The notes beneath the pieces were generated by a model. The model was not told the DNA's origin and did no database searches. It saw only the letters and a program-made list of their open reading frames with translations. From Candidatus Eiseniibacteriota bacterium (GTDB taxonomy: Bacteria; Eisenbacteria; RBG-16-71-46; JACRLI01), in NCBI GenBank assembly GCA_025351485.1, contig JANXVU010000151.1:1-57325 (forward strand): a DNA stretch of 57,325 bases, written 5' to 3'. A program made the translations under genes and the position numbers. Shown here piece after piece: positions 45,431 through 53,921 of this stretch (position 1 is its first letter; each line of letters opens with the position of its first letter).

Positions 45431-47110
45431 CTAGTCGTGGATCAGTTTCTTGTAACGGATACGGTGAGGCTGGTCCGCGGCGGCGCCCAGGCGCTTGTGG
45501 CGGTTCACCTCGTAATCCTGGTAATTCCCTTCGAACCAGATCACTTCACTATCCCCCTCGAATGCGATCATGTGAGTGGCGATGCGATCCAGGAACCAGC
45601 GATCGTGCGAAATGACCACCGCGCAGCCGGCGAACGCGAGCAGCCCATCTTCCAGGGCCCGCAGCGTGTCCACGTCCAGGTCGTTGGTCGGTTCGTCCAG
45701 CAAGAGCACGTTGGCGTTCTTCTGCAGCACCTTGGCCAGGTGCACGCGGTTGCGCTCTCCGCCGGACAGGTCCTTCACCCGCTTCTGCTGGTCGGACCCC
45801 TTGAAATTGAAAGTGGCGACGTAGCTCCTGGACTGGATCTCGCGGTTGCCCAGTTGGATCATGTCCAGGCCGCCCGAGATTTCCTCCCACACGTTCTTGG
45901 TGCCGTCCAGAGTGTCGCGGCTCTGGTCCACGTACGAGAGCTGGACCGTCTCGCCGATGCGCAGCGTGCCCGAGTCCGGCTTTTCCACCCCCGTGATCAT
46001 GCGAAAGAGGGTGGTCTTCCCGGCGCCGTTCGGGCCGATCACGCCGACGATGCCACCGCGCGGCAGCTTGAAGCTCAGGTTCTCGATGAGCAGCCGGTCG
46101 CCGTAGCCCTTGCTCAAGCCGTCGGCCTCGATCACCACGTCGCCCAGGCGCGGGCCGGAGGGGATCGAGAGTTCGATCGAGTCCACCTTCTTGGAGGCTT
46201 CCTCGGCCAGCATCTCTTCGTAGTGCTGGAGCCGGGCCTTGCTCTTGGCCTGGCGGGCGCGCGGCGACAGCTTCACCCACTCGAGCTCGCGGGCCAGGGT
46301 GCGCTGGCGGGCGGATTCCTGCTTCTCCTCCTGCGCCAGTCGCAGGCCCTTTTGCTCCAGCCAGGAAGTGTAGTTGCCTTCCCACGGGATTCCCGCTCCG
46401 CGGTCCAGCTCCAGGATCCAGCCGGCCACGTTGTCCAGGAAGTAACGGTCGTGGGTGATGGCGACCACCGTGCCCGGGAAGTCCTTGAGGAAATGCTCCA
46501 GCCAGGCCACCGACTCGGCGTCCAAGTGATTGGTGGGCTCGTCCAGAAGCAGCATGTCGGGGCGGCGGAGCAGCAGCTTGCACAGCGCCACGCGGCGGCG
46601 CTCGCCTCCCGAGAGGGTGGCCACCTGCGCGTCCGGCGGCGGGCAGCGGAGCGCGTCCATGGCGATCTCCAGGGTGCGATCCAGCTCCCAGCCGTTGGCG
46701 TGGTCGATGGCCTCCTGAACCTTGCCCAGCTCCTCCAGCGTCTTTTCCATGTCGTCGGCGGACAGCTCGGTGGCCAGCTTCTCGTTGATGACGTTGAAGC
46801 GGTCGAGGAGTGCGCGGATTTCGGCGACGCCTTCCTGCACGTTCCCCAGGACGTCCTTGGTCGGGTCCAGGTGGGGCTCCTGGGGCAGGTAGCCCACCGT
46901 GATGCCCTTGGCGGGGGTAGCTTCGCCGATGAAGTCCTTGTCCTCTCCCGCCATGATGCGGAGCAGGGTGCTCTTGCCGGCGCCGTTCGAGCCCAGCACG
47001 CCGATCTTGGCGCCGGGGTAGAAAGACAGCCAGATTCCCTTGAGCACTTCGTTCTTGGGGGGATGGACTTTTCGCAGGTCCTTCATGGTGAAAATGTATT
47101 GCTGGGCCAC
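45431..47110 (-). CDS. ettA: Energy-dependent translational throttle protein EttA (ABC-F)
   Basis: An ABC-F ATPase that binds the ribosomal E site and gates the first peptide bond according to ATP/ADP. 559 residues with two ATPase domains: Walker [10 protein letters not shown] near 41 and GPNGAGKTT near 356, signatures LSGGERRRV and LSGGERNRV, Walker [12 protein letters not shown] and [11 protein letters not shown], and the arm/linker region (about 240-310). The N-terminal [25 protein letters not shown] is EttA-specific. Starts at a GTG with AAGGAG upstream. Confidence 0.95.
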   Translation of the reverse strand: MAQQYIFTMKDLRKVHPPKNEVLKGIWLSFYPGAKIGVLGSNGAGKSTLLRIMAGEDKDFIGEATPAKGITVGYLPQEPHLDPTKDVLGNVQEGVAEIRALLDRFNVINEKLATELSADDMEKTLEELGKVQEAIDHANGWELDRTLEIAMDALRCPPPDAQVATLSGGERRRVALCKLLLRRPDMLLLDEPTNHLDAESVAWLEHFLKDFPGTVVAITHDRYFLDNVAGWILELDRGAGIPWEGNYTSWLEQKGLRLAQEEKQESARQRTLARELEWVKLSPRARQAKSKARLQHYEEMLAEEASKKVDSIELSIPSGPRLGDVVIEADGLSKGYGDRLLIENLSFKLPRGGIVGVIGPNGAGKTTLFRMITGVEKPDSGTLRIGETVQLSYVDQSRDTLDGTKNVWEEISGGLDMIQLGNREIQSRSYVATFNFKGSDQQKRVKDLSGGERNRVHLAKVLQKNANVLLLDEPTNDLDVDTLRALEDGLLAFAGCAVVISHDRWFLDRIATHMIAFEGDSEVIWFEGNYQDYEVNRHKRLGAAADQPHRIRYKKLIHD

Positions 47111-47428
47111 TTAGGGATGCTCCTTCCCTGGATGCCAGGGGCGACAAGTCGTCAGTTGATGAACCGACGGTATTTTACACAGAAGTGGTCCGGTGTGCCA
47201 GCAGCGGCCAGCCGGGGGCCGGGTGAACCGGCCTTCCCCTGGTGGCCGTCAGGGGGGTGCAGCCTGATGCGGGAGCGCTTGCAAACGGATCAAAGATCGC
47301 GCACCCGGCGTATTTTCGTCAACCTGCGAACTTCGGGCGCCCGGATCCCCGGCGGGGCCGGGGCTCGAGCGGTCCCGGAGTCCCCCAATTGCCCGGGCAA
47401 CCAAGGGCCGCCCGGGCAGCGTCCTACG

Positions 47429-47455
47429 AATGACCAGAAATCAATTCTGGTCATT
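47429..47455. promoter_or_regulatory. Perfect 27-bp palindrome, likely TetR operator
   Basis: AATGACCAGAA (47429-47439) and TTCTGGTCATT (47445-47455) are exact reverse complements around five bases (ATCAA). It ends 17 bases before the TetR-family ATG and has the TGACCA/TGGTCA half-sites found in several TetR operators. It is the most AT-rich part of the 362-base ettA-tetR intergenic region, in which I see nothing else definite. Autoregulation of the tetR-S41 peptidase pair is the simplest reading. Confidence 0.7.
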
Positions 47456-47472
47456 GGTCACACGGAGGACCC

Positions 47473-48120
47473 ATGAGCGCCACCGACATCGCCGCCGGAC
47501 CCCGGGACAGGATCCTGGATGCGGCGGACCGGCTTCTGGGACAGTTCGGCTACCGCAAGATGACCGTGGAGGATCTGGCCGCCGAGGCCGGAATCGGCAA
47601 GGGTACGGTGTACCTGCACTTCCGGAGCAAGGAGGACGTGGCCCTGGCATGCCTGGACCGCATGGCCCGGCACATCGAGCGGACCATGGCCCACATGGCC
47701 GGGGTGGGGGCGGCTTCGTCCGCCCGGCTCCGCGAGATGCTCCTGTGCCGGGTGATGCAGCGGTTCGACTATGCCAAGAGCCACTCGCGCAGCCTGGAGG
47801 ACATCCAGCAGGCGATCCGTCCCGGCCTGCTGGCCCAGCGGACCCGGCACTTCGAGGAGGAGGCCAGGATTCTCGGCACAGTGATCGAAGCCGGGATGCG
47901 GGCTGGAGACTTCGCCCTCGGAAACGCCGGGGACCTTGGCCTCACCCTGGTGCACGCCACCAACTCGCTTCTTCCGCTCAGTCTCAGCGCCCGCGAAATG
48001 GGCCGCCGCGCCGACGTCGAGGCGCGCGCCCTCGGAATCATCGATTTGCTGATCGCAGGCCTTCAATGCGGCCGGGAAACCGGCCCGAAAAATTCTTCCC
48101 CAAGGAGCCGCTCGTCATGA
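47473..48120 (+). CDS. TetR/AcrR-family transcriptional regulator
   Basis: A 215-residue repressor. The N-terminal helix-turn-helix domain is standard: DRILDAADRLLGQFGYRKMTVEDLAAEAGIGKGTVYLHFRSKEDV (residues about 11-55). The C-terminal ligand-binding domain is helical and unspecific. A perfect palindrome lies directly upstream. Its TGA overlaps the ATG of the S41 peptidase gene, implying that it controls that gene as well as itself. Effector unknown. Confidence 0.9.
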   Translation: MSATDIAAGPRDRILDAADRLLGQFGYRKMTVEDLAAEAGIGKGTVYLHFRSKEDVALACLDRMARHIERTMAHMAGVGAASSARLREMLLCRVMQRFDYAKSHSRSLEDIQQAIRPGLLAQRTRHFEEEARILGTVIEAGMRAGDFALGNAGDLGLTLVHATNSLLPLSLSAREMGRRADVEARALGIIDLLIAGLQCGRETGPKNSSPRSRSS

Positions 48121-49238
48121 CCAATCACAGATCGCAGTGCGCCGCCGCCGCCCTGCTCGCCCTTCTGGCCGCGGCGCCCTGCGCCCGCGCCCAGTTCGGG
48201 ATGGGCAACGGGCCCCAGAAGGACATGCCGGTGGACGCCTCCGCGCGCGCGCAGGTGCTGGACAGCCTGGCGGCTCGAATCCAGGAGAACTATGTCTTTC
48301 CGGAGAAGGGAAAAGAGATCGCCCGTGCCATTCGGCAGCGCGCGAAGAGCGGCGACTACGCCCGGATCGGCAGCTCCCGCGAGCTGGCCGATTCACTCAC
48401 CGCGTTGCTGCAGCGGGCCAGCCATGACAAACACCTGAGGATGGCCTTCCGGAACGATCCCTTCCCCGTCGCGGGGATCGGGGAGCACGCCACCGGCCCC
48501 GAGCAGGCGGCGCAGGCAGAGCAGGCGCGAGTCCACAACTTCGGATTCGAGAAGGTGCAGCGCATGCCCGGAAACGTGGGCTACGTGGATCTGAGGAACT
48601 TCATCCCCGGCGACGAGGCTATCCGCACGGCCACCGCGGCCATGGGGTTTCTCTCCAACACCGACGCGATCATCTTTGACCTGCGCAATAACGGCGGCGG
48701 GAGCCCGGAGATGATCGCCTTCCTGCTGACCTACCTGGTTCCCGAAGGCCGTCGCGTGAACTTCAACAATTTCTACCAGCGGCAGGCCAACAGCACCGAG
48801 CAGTACTGGACGCTGCCGTCGGTGCCGGGCCGGCGCTATCTCGACAAGGATGTCTACGTGCTCACCAGTCGCTTCACTTTTTCGGCGGCCGAGGAGTTCG
48901 CCTACGACATCCAGACCCAGAAGCTCGGGACGCTGGTGGGCGAGACCACGGGCGGAGGGGCCAATCCCGGCGCCCTGGTGCGTCTCGCCGATCATTTCGC
49001 GGTGTTCGTGCCGACCGGGCGCGCCATCAATCCGGTGACCGGGACCAACTGGGAAGGGGTCGGAGTGAAGCCGGACGTGGGGGCTCCCGCTCCCGAGGCG
49101 TTGAAAGTGGCCTACAAGCGGGCCTTGCAGCACCTGGTGGAGAAGTCGGGTGACCTCGAATGGAAGGACCTGCTGCAGATGGCGCTCGCGGACGCGGACA
49201 AGCTGCCCGCGGATCCGATGCCGGCGCCGCCGCACTAG
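48117..49238 (+). CDS. Exported S41-family peptidase
   Basis: A 373-residue protease of the C-terminal-processing/IRBP-like S41 family. A signal peptide (AAAALLALLAAAPCARAQ) is followed by an N-terminal helical domain (QENYVFPEKGKEIARAI) and the catalytic core: VGYVDLRNFIP, DAIIFDLRNNGGGSPEMIAFL, the nucleophile Ser in TFSAAEEFAYDIQ and the likely base in KLGTLVGETTGGGANPG. No PDZ domain is visible. The ATG at 48117 has AAGGAG 12 bases upstream and overlaps the tetR stop. Confidence 0.88.
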   Translation: MTNHRSQCAAAALLALLAAAPCARAQFGMGNGPQKDMPVDASARAQVLDSLAARIQENYVFPEKGKEIARAIRQRAKSGDYARIGSSRELADSLTALLQRASHDKHLRMAFRNDPFPVAGIGEHATGPEQAAQAEQARVHNFGFEKVQRMPGNVGYVDLRNFIPGDEAIRTATAAMGFLSNTDAIIFDLRNNGGGSPEMIAFLLTYLVPEGRRVNFNNFYQRQANSTEQYWTLPSVPGRRYLDKDVYVLTSRFTFSAAEEFAYDIQTQKLGTLVGETTGGGANPGALVRLADHFAVFVPTGRAINPVTGTNWEGVGVKPDVGAPAPEALKVAYKRALQHLVEKSGDLEWKDLLQMALADADKLPADPMPAPPH

Positions 49239-49253
49239 GAGCGGCGAACGGAC

Positions 49254-50033
49254 ATGTTTCGAATCCATCGCCTTTACTCGACCGAAGTAGGCCCCGTGCG
49301 GATCCTGCCCATCCTCGTAGCTGCGGCCATGCTGCTTGCGCTTCCCGCGGCCGGCACCCCCGCCCCATCCGGCGGACCGGCGTGGCCCGCGACCGAGCCG
49401 GGGCGCCACGCACAGGCGTGGTTCACGGCCAATGCGGCCGGCGAGGAAGCCATGCGTGCCTTCTGGACTTCTCACGGATCCGCGGCGTCCCTCGCCCGTC
49501 GTCCGGTGGAGGCGCGCCTCCAGGTGTGGCGGGAAATCCGCGCCAACCACGGCGCCTTGAGCGCGGTGCGCGTGAGCGCGAGCGGAGCGGACTTCTGCGA
49601 GGTCCGCGCGCACTCGGCCAAAGGTGAAGACCTCTCGATCCGGTTCCTGTGCGATGCCGAAGCCCCGCACGGCCTGACGGGAATCGGCATCCAGCCCGCT
49701 GATGGGGAGGACCAAGGGCCTCCTCCCCCCGGGGGGCCGGGCGGCCCTGGACAAGGGCGGCCGCACTTTGCTGGCGCGAGCGGCCGGCATGGCCAGCAGG
49801 GTCGCGCGGATTCCCAACACTCCCGCCACCCGGTTCAACCTGGGATCGCTGAACAAGATCTTCACCCACGCGGCCATCGAGCAGCTGGCGCAGGCCGGAA
49901 AACTTCAATTGGAAGACCCCGTCACGCGCTACCTGCCCGACTACAGGGTGGCCAACGGGGACAAGATCACGCTGCGGATGCTCCTCCAGCACCGCGGCGG
50001 CGTGCCGGACGTGTTGATGAACCCGGAACTTGA
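49254..50033 (+). pseudogene. N-terminal part of a frameshifted serine hydrolase
   Basis: This frame gives a signal-peptide-like start (VRILPILVAAAMLLALPAAG) and a domain typical of the N-terminal part of beta-lactamase-related serine hydrolases (AFWTSHGSAASLARRPVEAR, then GLTGIGIQPADGEDQGPPPP). After about base 49730 the translation becomes low-complexity Gly/Arg/Pro while the true catalytic domain continues in the +1 frame. The break coincides with C6G6 at 49725-49736. Together with the following CDS it is one interrupted gene. Confidence 0.6.
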
Positions 50034-50691
50034 GAAGGAACCGGAGAAAGTGCGGACCCAGGCGGCCTGGTACGCGCTCGCCCGCGAGATGCCGCTGCGC
50101 TTCGAGCCGGGCGCTCGGCAACAGTACTCGAACGGCGGATTCGTGCTGCTGGGCCAGGTGATCGCGAACGTCTCGGGCGAAGACTACTACGACTACATCC
50201 GCAAGCACGTGTACGGCCCCGCGGGCATGGCCCGGTCGGACCACTACGCCATGGACGGGCGGGTGGAGGGGATGGCCGTGGGCTACACCACCGACGGAGA
50301 CCGGGGCAATCCCGCGGTGGGCGCCGACACGGCAGGGGGCCGGATCCCGAACACCGGGAGCCTGTTCGGACGCGGCAGCGCGGCCGGCGGCGGCTACTCC
50401 AAGGTGGAGGATTCCGTTCGTTTTGCCAGAGCGCTTCGCGACGGGAAACTCCTGGACGCGGACCACGTGCGGGACGTGTTCGGAGAAGGGTTCCAACTGG
50501 GCATCGCGGGAGGATCGCCCGGCGTCAATGGGCTGTTCGTCGCAGAGGGGCCTTACACGCTGGTGGTGCTGTCCAACCAGGACCCGCCGTCGGCGGAACA
50601 CTTCATCGACACCGTCGGGCGCATGGTGCGCCGCGCCGCGGGACTTCGCGCTCCCGCCCGTCCGCCGCTCAAGGCCGGCGGGCATCCCTAG
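49702..50691 (+). CDS. Serine hydrolase (beta-lactamase/transpeptidase-like), catalytic part of an interrupted gene
   Basis: A class C beta-lactamase-like hydrolase (329 residues as an open frame; homologous sequence begins near GRTLLARAAGMASR, about residue 21). The SxxK motif is SLNK in FNLGSLNKIFTHAAI and the YxN motif is YSN in RQQYSNGGF; the third box is not obvious. The strand that usually precedes the SxxK helix (FSGVVLVA-like) is missing, so about 20 residues appear deleted at the junction with the upstream frame. Whether a product is made is doubtful without a signal peptide. Internal ATG at 49789 is an alternative start. Confidence 0.7.
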   Translation: MGRTKGLLPPGGRAALDKGGRTLLARAAGMASRVARIPNTPATRFNLGSLNKIFTHAAIEQLAQAGKLQLEDPVTRYLPDYRVANGDKITLRMLLQHRGGVPDVLMNPELEKEPEKVRTQAAWYALAREMPLRFEPGARQQYSNGGFVLLGQVIANVSGEDYYDYIRKHVYGPAGMARSDHYAMDGRVEGMAVGYTTDGDRGNPAVGADTAGGRIPNTGSLFGRGSAAGGGYSKVEDSVRFARALRDGKLLDADHVRDVFGEGFQLGIAGGSPGVNGLFVAEGPYTLVVLSNQDPPSAEHFIDTVGRMVRRAAGLRAPARPPLKAGGHP

Positions 50692-50726
50692 GGCACTTCC
50701 AGGCGGGCGATCGCGCCCGGACGGGA

Positions 50727-51076
50727 TCAGGGGAAGGACGCGTTCGTGAACAGGTCCAGCATCGCGGACTCCGCGGGCGGTTCCAGGATCGATTCGGCGG
50801 CGAAAGTTTCCGCGTCCGGGTAGGAAGTCCTTCGCACGCGCGCGGCGTCACCGGCCAACTGCGCACCAGCGTCTCGTACCCGGCGCAGATCTGTTCCGCG
50901 GTCCACTGGTATGCCGCCCTGTATTTCTCGGGCAGCGGTCCGACGGACGAAGCTCCCCATTACTTCACTTCACCGCCCACGACGTTCCCGCCTACGCCGG
51001 CCGCGCGGACGTCTTCCAGCAGGGCCTCGAGGGCCGGAAGGTTTCCGGGGATGTCGTAGAGCGCCGCGATGCGCAT
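50727..51076 (-). pseudogene. Metallophosphoesterase remnant
   Basis: Minus-strand reading from the ATG at 51076 gives MRIAALYDIPGNLPALEALL...VVGGEVK and then a stop at 50960-50962. This is the start of a calcineurin-like phosphoesterase (YDIHGN...VVGGD) with the metal-binding His changed to Pro and the Asp to Glu. Another frame then shows EKYRAAYQWTAEQICAGYET, and the last frame ends SYPDAETFAAESILEPPAES...FTNASFP, both typical of later parts of the same family. About two-thirds of the gene is gone. It fills most of the 439-base gap between the serine hydrolase and the DUF885 gene. Confidence 0.65.
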
Positions 51077-51130
51077 GAGGGCTCACTCGGGTAGTTCCGC
51101 CCATCCGACTGCTTCTTCCGGCACCGAGGA

Positions 51131-52903
51131 CTATCTTGCCGAGGCCGACTCCGCGGCAATGTATGCCTCGACCTGCTCCCCGAGCACTCCCAGCGTGACC
51201 GCTCCGTTCCGCAGCACCGCGTCGTGGAAGTCCGAGTTCTTGAACCGGGCGCCCAGCTTCTCACGAGCCTCGGCCTTCAAGCGCAGAAGTTCCAGTTGTC
51301 CGCACTTGTAGGCCAGCGCCTGGCCGGGATCGGCGATGTAGCGGTCCACCTCGTTCACGATGTTGTTCTCCGCGAGCAGCGTGTTCTCCTTCATATAGTC
51401 GATGGCCTGCTGTCGGCTCCAGCCCTTGGCGTGGATCCCGGTGTCCACCACCAGGCGGCAGGCGCGCCAGGCGTCGAAGGACAGCATGCCCATGCGGTCC
51501 AGGTCGCCCGAGTACAATCCCATTTCGTCGGCCAGCCGTTCGCAGTAAAGCCCCCATCCCTCGACAAACGCCGTAGTGCCTTCCTGCTTCCGGAACTCCG
51601 GCAGCCCGGTCAGCTCCTGAGCGATGGCAAGCTGCAGGTGGTGCCCCGGGATGGACTCGTGGAAGGCGAGAGCCTCGGCTTCGTAGCGCGGCCGCGTCTC
51701 CGGCTTGTAGGTGTTGATCATGTAGTGGCCGGGGCGCGAACCGTCGGGCGCCCCGGGCTGGTAGTAGGCGATGGTGGAATGGGGCGCTTCGTAGAGCCCC
51801 ATCACCTTCACGTCGCACGGGGCTTTGGGCAGGATCCCGAACCACGCCGGGATCGCGGCCCTGGCGCGGGCCAGCGTGGCGCGAGCCTTGTCCTCCACTT
51901 CCTGGGCGGTCGCAAAGTGCATACCGGGGTCGGTCCGAAGTTTGTCCTGGATCTGCTTCAGATCGGAGGTTCCGAGCACCTTCGAGCCCAGCTCGCTGGT
52001 GGCCTTGCGGACACGCGCCACCTCTTCCAGCCCCAGTTGGTGCAGCTGCTCAGGGGTGCGGTCGAGAGACGTGTGCATGCGGATCAGTCGCTGATAGTTC
52101 TCCAGGCCGCCCGGGATATTGGAAAGCCCGGCCTTGTCCTGCGGCCGGGCCACCGGGAGCACCCGCGTGGCCAGGAACGCGCGGTAGCGCTCGAACGCCG
52201 GCTTGAGAATGTCGCGCGCGGCCGCGGCGGTTCCATCCAGGATCTCCTTCTGCTCCGCCGCGCTCCAGTTCTCGTGGGGTTCCTTGACCGGGGCGAGGAG
52301 CTCCCATTCCCCGGCCGGCTGCTTGAGCGTGCCATCCAGTTCCTCGATCACCGCCGCGACCTGCTCGGCGTTGGCCGCCTTGCCGGCCTTCAGGCCGGTC
52401 CCGAGGTTGGCGATGACCTGGTCCACGGCCGGCCCCATGGCCTGGCACCGCCGCACGAAGTCCCGGCCCTCGGCCACGGAACGCAGCGGTGTGTTCGAAG
52501 CCAGATTGAAGAAGTCCACCTGCGGCCCGCTGCGCGGGTCCACCGACCACTCCTCGAAATGGCATCGGACGCGCGTCAGTGAGGCCTCGATGGACTCCAG
52601 CAGCAAGGATCGATTGAGCTGCCAGCCGGGCGAGAGGCTTTCAGGCTTCACTGCTTCGGCGCGGGCCTTCTGATGCCGCAATTCCTCCTCACGGGCCGCG
52701 ATGGCGGCCGGGCTCGCATCCTCCAGCAGGGTGTCGTAGCGGCGGTCTCCAAGGGTGGTCGCCTCGCTCGGGCTGGCCTTCAGATGCGCCTGCCAGTACT
52801 CGTCGCACAGGCCGGACATCAGGCTGTCTCGGGAGGCGGCGCGGGCGGCGGGGGCCGCCAGCTGAGCGGCGGCCAGGGCAAGCAGGACCAGGAATGGGCG
52901 CAT
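51131..52903 (-). CDS. DUF885-family exported protein, putative metallopeptidase
   Basis: A 590-residue protein with a signal peptide (FLVLLALAAAQLAAPAARAA) and the DUF885 domain. The putative zinc site is FHESIPGHHLQ near 416, with EGWGLYCERLADEMGLY near 448 supplying a third ligand, resembling M32-like peptidases. YMINTYKPETRPRYEAEALAFHE and NNIVNEVDRYIADPGQALAYK are family signatures. Family members are secreted and some cleave peptides; substrate here unknown. Confidence 0.88.
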   Translation of the reverse strand: MRPFLVLLALAAAQLAAPAARAASRDSLMSGLCDEYWQAHLKASPSEATTLGDRRYDTLLEDASPAAIAAREEELRHQKARAEAVKPESLSPGWQLNRSLLLESIEASLTRVRCHFEEWSVDPRSGPQVDFFNLASNTPLRSVAEGRDFVRRCQAMGPAVDQVIANLGTGLKAGKAANAEQVAAVIEELDGTLKQPAGEWELLAPVKEPHENWSAAEQKEILDGTAAAARDILKPAFERYRAFLATRVLPVARPQDKAGLSNIPGGLENYQRLIRMHTSLDRTPEQLHQLGLEEVARVRKATSELGSKVLGTSDLKQIQDKLRTDPGMHFATAQEVEDKARATLARARAAIPAWFGILPKAPCDVKVMGLYEAPHSTIAYYQPGAPDGSRPGHYMINTYKPETRPRYEAEALAFHESIPGHHLQLAIAQELTGLPEFRKQEGTTAFVEGWGLYCERLADEMGLYSGDLDRMGMLSFDAWRACRLVVDTGIHAKGWSRQQAIDYMKENTLLAENNIVNEVDRYIADPGQALAYKCGQLELLRLKAEAREKLGARFKNSDFHDAVLRNGAVTLGVLGEQVEAYIAAESASAR

Positions 52904-53038
52904 GGGCTGGATCTCCCTTCGGGACTGGAACAGGGCGGAGCGGAAACCCGGGAGGATGCCTCAAAGGGCCCGGCCCCGCAAGCCTCCCCGGCGCTGCGAT
53001 CCATTGACACCCGGCCCGCCCATTCCCATACTGCCCGC

Positions 53039-53410
53039 ATGTCCGACCGGCTCGAGGAGTTCAAGAAGCGCCGCGAGGCCGCCAACGCGCGAATCCACGC
53101 GGCCGACCACCTGGGGATCAAGCGGTTCTTCGCGCTCGACACCCAGGCCTACACGGATGGGGCGCTCTCCGGGAAGAGCAAGGAAATGCTCGGCCTGGTG
53201 GCCTCGGCCGTGCTTCGCTGCAACGAGTGCATCGACTACCACCTGATCCAGTGCGTGCGGGCGGGCTATTCCGACCCCGAGATCCACGACGGCCTGAACG
53301 TGGCCCTGGTGGTGGGAGGGTCCATCGTGATCCCGCACCTGCGCCACGCTTTTGAAACATTGGACCTGATTCACCACGGCGAGGCAGAAGGAGGGGCGTC
53401 CCAGGAATGA
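53039..53410 (+). CDS. Carboxymuconolactone decarboxylase/AhpD-like protein
   Basis: A 123-residue helical protein of the AhpD-like superfamily, with the redox motif CNECIDYHL (C-x2-C-x3-H) near residue 62 and KEMLGLVASAVLRC before it. Such proteins reduce peroxides or peroxiredoxins when CxxC is present. The ATG is at 53039; the open frame upstream overlaps the divergent DUF885 gene. ATGA overlap with the next gene. Confidence 0.87.
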   Translation: MSDRLEEFKKRREAANARIHAADHLGIKRFFALDTQAYTDGALSGKSKEMLGLVASAVLRCNECIDYHLIQCVRAGYSDPEIHDGLNVALVVGGSIVIPHLRHAFETLDLIHHGEAEGGASQE

Positions 53411-53907
53411 CCCAGGTTCCGGTTCAAGGAGGAGCGCTGCTCCCGGTGTTCCAGTTGGTGCACGTGGTATCCGTGGTGATGTTCTTTGGCGGGCTCCTGC
53501 CGATGACCATCCTGGCGCCCCGGGTCCTGGGCGAGCGCAACCCCGACGCGCGGCTCGCCGGAGTGCGCCTGCTGATCCTGCTCAACCGCGGGCTGCTCAT
53601 GCCGGGATCGATCCTGGCCGGGCTGACCGGCTTCGCACTTGCGGGCGCGGCCCACCTGCCCGTATTTCGAACCCCCTGGCTGTGCGCTTCCCTGGTGATG
53701 TATCTCGTCGCCATGGTGACCAGCATGGCGGTGCTCGCGCCGCATACCACCAGGTTGCTCGCGGCCGCTTCCGACGCCGCGGCCCACCCGGACCGCCCGG
53801 ACACATTTCCCGAGCTGGCCGCCGCGCCGGTCCCGAAGCTGATGCGCGCCGTGAACGCCTTGCTTGCGGCCGGCATCCTGATCCTGATGGTCCTCCGGCC
53901 GCATTAG
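53407..53907 (+). CDS. DUF2269-like integral membrane protein
   Basis: A 166-residue protein with four predicted helices: LVHVVSVVMFFGGLLPMTIL, LMPGSILAGLTGFALAG, LCASLVMYLVAMVTSMAVL and LLAAGILILMVLRP. The first helix His and the LNRGLLMPG loop fit DUF2269/CopD-like small membrane proteins, in which such His may bind haem. Coupled by ATGA to the AhpD-like gene, hinting at a redox role for the pair. Confidence 0.65.
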   Translation: MTQVPVQGGALLPVFQLVHVVSVVMFFGGLLPMTILAPRVLGERNPDARLAGVRLLILLNRGLLMPGSILAGLTGFALAGAAHLPVFRTPWLCASLVMYLVAMVTSMAVLAPHTTRLLAAASDAAAHPDRPDTFPELAAAPVPKLMRAVNALLAAGILILMVLRPH

Positions 53908-53921
53908 CGCGAACCGATCCC

